Source of the DNA: Nitrospirota bacterium
GTDB lineage: Bacteria; Nitrospirota; Nitrospiria; JACQBZ01
DNA: 5,001 bases
Direction: 5' to 3'
Assembly: GCA_016198945.1 (NCBI GenBank)
Contig: JACQHO010000209.1
Location: 1 to 5,001, forward strand
How positions within the stretch are numbered: position 1 is the first letter of the stretch; every line of letters begins with the position of its first letter. Below are positions 1 through 5,001 of this stretch, piece by piece. The notes beneath the pieces were generated by a model, which was not told the origin of the DNA, did no database searches, and saw only the letters and a list, made by a program, of their open reading frames with translations. The position numbers and the translations under genes are program-made.

Positions 1-453
1 GATGAGAAGGAACGGACTCGGGCGGCCGAGCTGGCCGGGCGGGTGAGCCATCTTACGGAATATCTGATCCGGTCCGGAATGCGGCTTCCGGAATCGTCCG
101 ACCGTGACTCGGAGAGGACCGTGGCGTATCACTCGTCCTGTCACCTCCGCGCGGCGGGGGTGACAAAAGAACCGAGGGAGTTGCTCCGCCGGGTCCCCGG
201 GCTGCGGTTTGTCGAGATGCGGGATTCCGACCGCTGCGCCGGCGGGGCGGGAACCTTCATTGTGAAAAATTACGAACAGTCCCGTCGGATCTTCGAGCGG
301 AAGCGGCGGGCCATCGTGGAATCCCGCGCCGAGGCGGTCGCGACCAGCTGCCCGGCCTGCATGATCCAGTTAAAAACGGGAATGGGAAACCGAATTCCGA
401 TAAAACATATCGCCCAGATTCTGGACGAGGCGTACGAACGCCCTGACCGCTGA
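1..453 (+). CDS. (Fe-S)-binding oxidoreductase subunit, GlcF/LutA-like, C-terminal fragment
   Basis: The reading frame is open from the first base, so the gene starts outside the window; the GTG at 43 is internal, not a likely start. The 150 visible residues form a C-terminal cysteine-rich (CCG) domain as found in glycolate oxidase subunit GlcF, LutA/LldE and heterodisulfide-reductase subunit D. Such domains bind an Fe-S cluster and pass electrons to or from a partner flavoprotein or a quinone/disulfide. Cysteines seen, counting from base 1: C47 (SSCHL), C79 (DRCAGGAGTF), then C117 and C120 (TSCPACM). The usual central CCGxAG motif reads CAGGAG here, so one of the paired cysteines is Ala. The N-terminal 4Fe-4S ferredoxin part, if present, is upstream and unseen. 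The gene converges on the minus-strand operon and shows no functional tie to it. The family is fairly sure; the substrate cannot be told. Confidence 0.85.
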   Translation, partial: DEKERTRAAELAGRVSHLTEYLIRSGMRLPESSDRDSERTVAYHSSCHLRAAGVTKEPRELLRRVPGLRFVEMRDSDRCAGGAGTFIVKNYEQSRRIFERKRRAIVESRAEAVATSCPACMIQLKTGMGNRIPIKHIAQILDEAYERPDR

Positions 454-470
454 AAAAACCGCGGGGCCTG

Positions 471-1481
471 CTAACGAATGAATTGTTTGACCCAGAAAAT
501 CCCCCCATCCAGCGTGGCGAGGATCGTCCCGTTGTCACCCACGGCCCAGCCCGTCTTGTCGTTGATGAAATAAACAGCCTGTAACGTCGCATCCGTCCGT
601 GTCGTGCGAGCGACCCAGAGATCGCCCTTGTTGACGGTTTGAAGGACGAGTCCGGCCTCGCTCGTGATCCATCCGAATTTCGAATTGTAAAACTGGATGT
701 CGGTCAGGGCGCCCGTGGCCGTCGTCTGGGATCCGCGAAGCCAGGAAATGCCGTTGTTCGTGGTGCTGAAAAGGGCGCCGCCTTCCCCCGCCACCCAGGC
801 GGCGGAGCCGTCCCAGGCGACGGCGTTGAGGCGGCGGGCCGTCCCGCTGAGCTGGGAGTTCCAGAGCGCCCCCCGCGTGCCGGTATCGGTGTAGAGAATC
901 AGTCCGTCATCCCCAACGATCCAGCCGTGGTCCAGGTCGCCATTCTTGAAGACGACATCCCGGAGAGAGCGGCTTCCGGCCCCGACCTGGGCCACCCAGG
1001 AGAATCCTCCGTTGCTCGTATGAAGAATCGTCCCGCCGTCCCCCACCACCCAGCCGATATTCGTGTCGTTCTTCTGGAAGAAAACACTGTTCAGCCGGTT
1101 CGAGGCGCCGCTGGACTGCCGCACCCACCCCAGCCCGGAATTCACGGTCTGTAAAATGACCCCGTCGTCCCCCACCACCCAGCCGGTATTCGAATCCACA
1201 AACCGGAGGGCGTTCAAGTTCTGGGTCGTCCCGCTCGATTCGGGCGCCCAAGTCGCGCCGCCGTTTCGAGTGTGCAGGATCGTTCCGTTGTTCCCGACGA
1301 TCCAACCCTCGCTGGGATTCATGAATTGAACGTCGTTCAACCGCTCGGCAAAGCGGTTCTCCGGGGCGCCTTCCGGCATCATCTCGCCCGGCCCGGCGCA
1401 GGCCGCGGTGATCAAAAGCGCCGCCGTCGCCAGGACCGGCATTCGACCCCGTCGGATCCGGCGGAAAACGGAAATCATCAT
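471..1481 (-). CDS. Ycf48-like seven-bladed beta-propeller lipoprotein
   Basis: 336 residues. The N-terminus has an Arg-rich start, a hydrophobic run (about 15-27) and a cysteine at 28 (LITAAC), a plausible though imperfect lipobox (Thr at -3), so an exported lipoprotein is likely. After a short linker come seven repeats beginning at residues 48, 89, 130, 173, 218, 259 and 300 (41, 41, 43, 45, 41, 41, 37 aa). Each follows L(N/x)xVxF...GWxVGDxGxILxTxxGGxxW. This is the BNR/Ycf48 signature (PSII_BNR family), and seven units fit one closed propeller. Blades 5 (AWVAGEGG) and 6 (GWITSEAG) have diverged. In phototrophs Ycf48 assists photosystem II assembly; nothing here suggests photosynthesis, and in other bacteria the role is unknown. 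The start ATG has a strong Shine-Dalgarno and overlaps the ldcA stop as ATGA. A second ATG follows at once. It is the last gene of the operon and may serve the envelope as a scaffold or binding protein (inference). Confidence 0.88.
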   Translation of the reverse strand: MMISVFRRIRRGRMPVLATAALLITAACAGPGEMMPEGAPENRFAERLNDVQFMNPSEGWIVGNNGTILHTRNGGATWAPESSGTTQNLNALRFVDSNTGWVVGDDGVILQTVNSGLGWVRQSSGASNRLNSVFFQKNDTNIGWVVGDGGTILHTSNGGFSWVAQVGAGSRSLRDVVFKNGDLDHGWIVGDDGLILYTDTGTRGALWNSQLSGTARRLNAVAWDGSAAWVAGEGGALFSTTNNGISWLRGSQTTATGALTDIQFYNSKFGWITSEAGLVLQTVNKGDLWVARTTRTDATLQAVYFINDKTGWAVGDNGTILATLDGGIFWVKQFIR

Positions 1482-2410
1482 GGTGTTCCTCCTTTCGAAT
1501 GAACGGCCGGTTCAAGGAGCGTCACGGCGGCCGCGTTTCCATCGATCCGAACCGGAAGGCCGAGGGGAAGCGTGACCTGCTCCCCTCCATGTCCGGCCGG
1601 AAACCCATACAGGACCGGGAAGGCCTGATCCGCCAGCAGGTCGCAGATCACGTCCTCCAGACCATAGTCCGACTTCGACGGCGGCTGGCATCCCGGCATC
1701 GTCCCGAAAATAACACCCCTGGCGTTTTTAAACTTGGAGGCCGCCTTCAATTGCATCAGCATTCGATCGATCCGGTACGGGGCCTCGTCAATATCCTCCA
1801 GCAGCAGAACGGCCCCATCGGTCTGAATCTCATACGGCGTGCCCAGCGTGCTGCAGAGCATCGTCAAACAGCCTCCGACCAGCGGCCCCTCGGCCTGCCC
1901 GCCCCGCAACCCCCGGACGCCGTCCACCGCCACCGGTCCTTCAAAAACCTCCATCAAGACTTTCCGAAACCAGGCCTCGCTCAACGGGGAAGGCTGTTTT
2001 CCAAAGTTCGGCGCGACCATCGGACCGTGGAAGGTCACCAGCCCGAAACGGCGTCCGAAGTGATTGAGAAGCAGCGTGACATCGCTGCTTCCGACCAGAA
2101 TCTTCGGATGCTGCGCGATCGCGTCTTCATCCAGATAGGGAATGATTCTCGACGTCCCGTATCCCCCGCGGGCGCAGACGATCGCCGCGATCCCGGGATC
2201 CGAGAACATCCGGTTCAGGTCGGCCGCGCGCTCGCGATCCGATCCGGCCAGATACCGAAGCCGCTTCGTGACCGATGCCCCCGGAGAAACGCGGAAACCC
2301 ATCCCCTCCAGACGCTCCACTCCCCGCGCCAGATCCGCCGGGTCGACCGAACCGGCCGGCGCGATCACGCCGATCGTGTCTCCCGGCCGCAGCGCTTCAG
2401 GCTTGATCAT
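1478..2410 (-). CDS. ldcA: LD-carboxypeptidase (peptidase S66, LdcA/MccF family)
   Basis: 310 residues, close to E. coli LdcA. S66 enzymes are cytoplasmic serine peptidases; LdcA removes the terminal D-Ala from L-Ala-gamma-D-Glu-meso-DAP-D-Ala murein peptides, giving the tripeptide used by Mpl. The family landmarks are in order: IGVIAPAG near 13-20, RGGYG at 81-85 (substrate loop), GSSDVT at 107-112 with Ser109 the expected nucleophile, FHGP at 127-130, LLLEDIDE at 202-209 with Glu205 the expected catalytic acid, and GFPAGH at 269-274 with His274 completing the Ser-Glu-His triad. No signal peptide is seen. A motif usually GGNL reads GGCL (179-182). The start ATG at 2410 overlaps the upstream hydrolase by 14 bases and has an AGGAG seven bases upstream. 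The stop overlaps the next start as ATGA. Close S66 relatives such as MccF cleave aminoacyl-nucleotide toxins, but the Mpl context favours murein recycling. Confidence 0.93.
   Translation of the reverse strand: MIKPEALRPGDTIGVIAPAGSVDPADLARGVERLEGMGFRVSPGASVTKRLRYLAGSDRERAADLNRMFSDPGIAAIVCARGGYGTSRIIPYLDEDAIAQHPKILVGSSDVTLLLNHFGRRFGLVTFHGPMVAPNFGKQPSPLSEAWFRKVLMEVFEGPVAVDGVRGLRGGQAEGPLVGGCLTMLCSTLGTPYEIQTDGAVLLLEDIDEAPYRIDRMLMQLKAASKFKNARGVIFGTMPGCQPPSKSDYGLEDVICDLLADQAFPVLYGFPAGHGGEQVTLPLGLPVRIDGNAAAVTLLEPAVHSKGGTP
1488..1494 (-). promoter_or_regulatory. Strong ribosome binding site for the propeller lipoprotein gene
   Basis: Minus strand reads AAGGAGG followed by six bases and the ATG at 1481. 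It lies within the last codons of the ldcA-like gene and fixes the start of the downstream gene at the ATGA stop/start overlap. It is the best Shine-Dalgarno in the window, suggesting efficient reinitiation or independent loading of the lipoprotein gene. Confidence 0.85.
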
Positions 2411-3503
2411 GGATGAACTCCTGGAAAATCAGATCATGAATCAAGGGCCGGAACGTCCGGATCCTGATATTCCGGCTGGTGGGATGCACACGGTTCGTCA
2501 GCAGCGCCGCCGCCAGATCCCACTCCGGATCGATCCAGAGCGACGTGCCGGTATATCCCAGATGGCCGAAGGAACGGGATGAAAAGAACCGGCCGGAGGA
2601 AGAGAGCCCGGACGGCGTGTCCCAGCCCAGTGCCCAGCTTGAGCCCGGCGTCGCCTGGCGCGTCACGAAGGCCTTCACAGTCTTCCGGGAAATCAACGGG
2701 TCGCGGCCGTGGAGAGATTCCAGCATCATGCGTCCGAACCGGTTCAGATCCGTCGCGGTGCCGAACAGGCCGGCATGACCGGCCACGCCGCCCATCGCGT
2801 ACGCATTGTCGTCATGCACCCGACCCGTCACGATCTTCTTTCGCCAATCGCTCAGTTCCGTGGCCGCGAACCGCCCGCGGCGTTCGGTCCCGGCCTGGAT
2901 ATAAAAGGTCTGTTTCATTCCCAGCGGACGAAAAAACTCGTTTCGACAGAAACGGTCCAATGAAAGACCGCTGATGCGCTCGACCAGATCGCCCAGCAGT
3001 ATAAATCCCAGATCGCTGTAGAGGCTCTTCGTCCCCGGCGGATAGACCAGCCGGTTGCGGTGAATTTGATCCAGCACCCGCCGCTTGGCGGCCGGACTCC
3101 CGACAAAGCCGGGCCGTCGCCTTCCTTCGGAAATCACCTCTTTATAGAACGGCTCCCAGGCCCGCAGTCCGGAGGAATGATTCAGCAGCTGCCGGACCGT
3201 CACCCGGTCCTTCTCCCCGCCCGAGAATTCCGGGATCCAACGGCTCACCGGATCGTCCAGTTTCACCGCCGACCGATCGACCAGCTTCATCACGGCCGCG
3301 GCGGTGGCCACCGGCTTCGTGAGCGAGGCGAGATCGAAGATCGTGGCGCGGGTCATCCGGATCTTTCGGGGCTTGAGAGCCGCGAAACCGACCGCTTCAT
3401 GAAAAAGAATCTTGCCGCGACGGGAGACGAGCAGAACCGCCCCCGGAAAAACGCCGTCCGTCACGGCTTGATGGAGCGCGCGTACGATCGCCCGGGAGGA
3501 CAT
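2397..3503 (-). CDS. Serine hydrolase, beta-lactamase/penicillin-binding-protein fold
   Basis: 368 residues from the ATG at 3503. An in-frame TTG at 3509 would add two residues, but it has no spacing from the GGCGGG at 3515-3510, which sits six bases before the ATG. Motifs of the class C beta-lactamase/DD-peptidase fold: SLTK at 60-63 (Ser60 nucleophile, Lys63 base), HSSGL at 109-113, YSD at 162-164 in the Tyr-x-Asn position, and HLG at 314-316 in place of KTG. The VHDDNA (229-234) and GGVAGHAGLFGTA (238-250) blocks mark the subgroup that includes E. coli YfeW (PBP4B) and the beta-lactamase-like halves of some Bacteroidetes NagZ fusions, as I recall it. No signal peptide or membrane helix is visible, so a cytosolic enzyme is inferred. 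It lies between mpl and ldcA, 2 bases after mpl and overlapping ldcA by 14, which points to hydrolysis of a muropeptide or related amide/ester. It need not confer beta-lactam resistance. Confidence 0.9.
   Translation of the reverse strand: MSSRAIVRALHQAVTDGVFPGAVLLVSRRGKILFHEAVGFAALKPRKIRMTRATIFDLASLTKPVATAAAVMKLVDRSAVKLDDPVSRWIPEFSGGEKDRVTVRQLLNHSSGLRAWEPFYKEVISEGRRRPGFVGSPAAKRRVLDQIHRNRLVYPPGTKSLYSDLGFILLGDLVERISGLSLDRFCRNEFFRPLGMKQTFYIQAGTERRGRFAATELSDWRKKIVTGRVHDDNAYAMGGVAGHAGLFGTATDLNRFGRMMLESLHGRDPLISRKTVKAFVTRQATPGSSWALGWDTPSGLSSSGRFFSSRSFGHLGYTGTSLWIDPEWDLAAALLTNRVHPTSRNIRIRTFRPLIHDLIFQEFIHDQA
2418..2422 (-). promoter_or_regulatory. Ribosome binding site of the ldcA-like gene
   Basis: Minus strand AGGAG, seven bases before the ATG at 2410. 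It is inside the 3' end of the serine hydrolase gene and supports this ATG as the true start despite the 14-base gene overlap. Confidence 0.75.
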
Positions 3504-3505
3504 CG

Positions 3506-4912
3506 TCAACCCGCCAGGGCTTTCAACAGTTTTTCATGAATCCCGTCGAACCCGCCGCTCGACATCACGCAGACCAGGTCGCCGGATCTCAATTGCGGCG
3601 AGATCGCGCGCACGATCTCGTCCGCCGTCGGGACAAACGCGGCTTCCTTTCCACGGGACAAAAGATCCTCGACCACCCGTTTGGGGTCGAGGCGAAGCCC
3701 GGCCGCGAGTTTTTCCGGCGCGAATAGATCGGCGATCATGATCCGGTCGGCCGAATCGAAGGCCTGTGAAAACTCCTTCTGAAAAATATTCCTCCGGCTG
3801 GTGGCCGAACGCGGCTCAAACACGGCCCAGATTCGATGGTCGGGATATCTCAACCGGAGTCCGGCCAGCGTTTCCCGAATCGCGGTCGGGTGATGGGCGA
3901 AATCGTCCATCACGATGACGCCCTTCCTCCCGCCTATGATTTCCTGGCGCCGCTTGACCCCCTGAAAACTCTCGACCCCTTTTTTAATTGCATCGGGAGA
4001 GAGGCCCAGGGTTGAAGCCAGGCCGATCACGCCGAGGGCATTCATCAGATTGTGCCGACCGACCATCGAGCTTCGGAACGCGCCCAGATCCCGCCGATCG
4101 TCCATCACGCGAAAGGAGACGCCTTCGGGATCGAAACGCACCTGCCCGGCATGCCACCGCGATGAGGCATCCAACCCATAGAGAGCGATTGGACAGGACA
4201 GGTTACGGATCACGTCCTTTACATGCAGATCGCCGTCGGCCGCGAAAAGAACCCCGTCAGATGGAATCAAGCGGACAAATTTTTGAAAGGCCGTTTTAAT
4301 CTCATCGAGGCTGTTGAAGATGTCTCCGTGATCGAACTCGATGGAGGTCAGGATCGCGGCGTGCGGGCGGTAATGGAGAAATTTGGGGCCCTTGTCGAAG
4401 AAGGCCGTGTCGTATTCATCCCCTTCCACGACGAAATAACGGCCCGTTCCGGGACGGCTGTTCGAATCGAAGTTTTTGACCCAGCCCCCGATCAGAAAAC
4501 CGGGATCAAGGCCGGCGCAGTCCAACACCCAGGCCATCAAGGCCGAGGTCGTGGTCTTTCCGTGCGTCCCGGCCACGACGATCGGGACGCGGTCCTTCAG
4601 GAAAAATTCGGCGAGGGCTTGCGGAAACGACCGGTACGGAATGCCGCGCTCCAGAACGGCAAGGACTTCGGGATTGGTTTTTGAGACGGCATTGCCGATC
4701 ACGACCAGATCGGTGTCGGGCTCGATATTTTCCGGGCGGAATCCGACTCGATACGAAATTCCCTGCCGCTCCAGCATCGTGCTCATCGGGGGATAGACAT
4801 TGGCGTCCGAGCCGGTCACGCGGTACCCAGCCGTCTTCAGCATCCCGGCCAGCGCGGCCATCCCGGTCCCGCAGATCGCAATAATATGGATATGACGAAC
4901 GGTGGGCGCCAT
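3506..4912 (-). CDS. mpl: UDP-MurNAc:L-alanyl-gamma-D-glutamyl-meso-DAP ligase (murein peptide ligase)
   Basis: 468 residues, full length for Mpl. The enzyme uses ATP to join recycled tripeptide to UDP-MurNAc in the cytoplasm, bypassing MurC, MurD and MurE. The Mur-ligase plan is intact: an N-terminal nucleotide-sugar domain with ICGTGMAALAG (13-23) and GSDANVYPP (34-42); the ATP loop GTHGKT (115-120); the Mpl-type EGDEYDTAFFDK (163-174) and SIEFDHGDIF (190-199); GRHNLMNA (285-292); and a C-terminal domain with DDFAHHPTA (336-344) and FEPRSATSRRN (365-375). The EGDEYDTAFFDKGPKF and FDHxDIF forms separate Mpl from MurC. The ATG at 4912 is chosen because the next Met (18) lies inside the glycine-rich loop. 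There is no Shine-Dalgarno before it, unlike the downstream genes. It is first in the operon, with the serine hydrolase following after two bases. Confidence 0.96.
   Translation of the reverse strand: MAPTVRHIHIIAICGTGMAALAGMLKTAGYRVTGSDANVYPPMSTMLERQGISYRVGFRPENIEPDTDLVVIGNAVSKTNPEVLAVLERGIPYRSFPQALAEFFLKDRVPIVVAGTHGKTTTSALMAWVLDCAGLDPGFLIGGWVKNFDSNSRPGTGRYFVVEGDEYDTAFFDKGPKFLHYRPHAAILTSIEFDHGDIFNSLDEIKTAFQKFVRLIPSDGVLFAADGDLHVKDVIRNLSCPIALYGLDASSRWHAGQVRFDPEGVSFRVMDDRRDLGAFRSSMVGRHNLMNALGVIGLASTLGLSPDAIKKGVESFQGVKRRQEIIGGRKGVIVMDDFAHHPTAIRETLAGLRLRYPDHRIWAVFEPRSATSRRNIFQKEFSQAFDSADRIMIADLFAPEKLAAGLRLDPKRVVEDLLSRGKEAAFVPTADEIVRAISPQLRSGDLVCVMSSGGFDGIHEKLLKALAG
3510..3515 (-). promoter_or_regulatory. 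Weak ribosome binding site deciding the serine hydrolase start
   Basis: Minus strand GGCGGG inside the last codons of mpl, six bases before the ATG at 3503 but directly abutting the alternative TTG at 3509. The spacing favours the ATG. The motif is a poor match to the anti-Shine-Dalgarno, so coupling to mpl termination (TGA two bases before the ATG) probably drives translation. Confidence 0.5.
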
Positions 4913-4921
4913 GGGTTTTTG

Positions 4922-4950
4922 AGTTTAACACACCGCCCCCAAGGGTGCAA
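4922..4950 (-). promoter_or_regulatory. Candidate sigma70-type promoter of the mpl operon
   Basis: Minus strand shows TTGCAC (4950-4945), a 17-base spacer and TAAACT (4927-4922). Matches to consensus are 3 of 6 and 4 of 6, so this is a modest candidate supported by ideal spacing and by its position before the first gene. The -10 ends only nine bases before the ATG, so transcription would begin within about three bases of the start codon or at it. This agrees with the lack of a Shine-Dalgarno. It is the only reasonable promoter I see in the 89 bases upstream of mpl. Confidence 0.45.
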
Positions 4951-4978
4951 CCGGCCGCCGGCCTGATCGCAGGATTAT

Positions 4979-5001
4979 TGTAGGGGCGAACGGCCGTTCG
5001 C
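4979..5001. repeat. Palindromic repeat, cut by the window edge
   Basis: GCGAACGG/CCGTTCGC (4986-5001) is a perfect 16-base palindrome preceded by TGTAGGG. The form resembles dispersed intergenic palindromes of the GTAGGGGCG...CGCCCCTAC type found in many GC-rich genomes (from memory). If so, the right arm should continue with CCCTACA beyond the window. It lies about 35 bases upstream of the candidate mpl promoter. It could be a REP-like or MITE-like element, a terminator hairpin of a neighbouring gene, or a protein-binding site. Confidence 0.55.

Noticed and set aside
447..470. Possible bidirectional terminator between the convergent genes
   Set aside because: Short inverted pieces (CCGC/GCGG) flank a run of six A/T, but the run falls in the loop rather than after the stem, and the stem has only four pairs. 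I see no convincing intrinsic terminator for either strand.
639..1154. A 171-residue plus-strand open frame opposite the propeller gene
   Set aside because: Its apparent repeats (for example VVPNDPA and VPHHPAD) are just the antisense reading of the propeller blades.
1499..2416. A 305-residue plus-strand open frame antisense to the ldcA-like gene
   Set aside because: Its translation is Arg/Pro/Gln-rich with no recognisable motif, and the opposite strand encodes a complete S66 peptidase with all catalytic residues. Long antisense frames are common in GC-rich genes.
4506..4931. Alternative 141-residue minus-strand frame starting upstream of mpl
   Set aside because: It overlaps the N-terminal half of mpl in another frame, is rich in Arg and Asp, and has no motif; the mpl frame encodes an intact ligase.
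4951..4963. GC-rich CCGGCCGCCGGCC segment upstream of the -35 as an operator
   Set aside because: The inverted CCGG halves are only four bases with a three-base gap, which is expected by chance in such GC-rich DNA.

Overview
The window comes from a GC-rich bacterium, very probably Gram-negative with meso-diaminopimelate peptidoglycan. The main evidence is an Mpl-type murein-peptide ligase beside an LD-carboxypeptidase, a muropeptide-recycling pair typical of Gram-negative lineages. The phylum cannot be fixed from 5 kb. The [4Fe-4S]/CCG oxidoreductase, the Ycf48-like propeller and the GTAGGGGC-type palindromic repeat would fit Nitrospirota, NC10 or a former deltaproteobacterial group, but that is only an impression.

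Layout: bases 1-453 (+) hold the 3' end of a gene for a GlcF/LutA-like iron-sulfur oxidoreductase subunit (cysteine-rich 'CCG' domain). It converges, across a 17-base gap, on a four-gene block that fills the rest of the window on the minus strand. In transcription order the block is mpl (4912-3506), a serine hydrolase of the beta-lactamase/PBP-like fold (3503-2397), an ldcA-like S66 peptidase (2410-1478) and a seven-bladed Ycf48-like lipoprotein (1481-471). The gene junctions are a 2-base gap, a 14-base overlap and a 4-base ATGA overlap. This is a tight, probably translationally coupled operon. A candidate promoter sits directly before mpl, so close that the transcript may be leaderless or nearly so. 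A 16-base perfect palindrome lies on the right edge of the window.

How the genes fit together: LdcA-type enzymes trim the terminal D-Ala from recycled tetrapeptides. Mpl then ligates the resulting L-Ala-gamma-D-Glu-meso-DAP tripeptide to UDP-MurNAc, returning it to cell-wall synthesis. The serine hydrolase has no visible signal peptide, so it probably acts in the cytosol with these two; its substrate is unknown. The last gene encodes a probable lipoprotein of seven WxxGxxGxIL(x)T repeats. Its coupling to a recycling operon is the most unexplained feature here. The enzymes are known families, and I see no clear evidence of a wholly new system.
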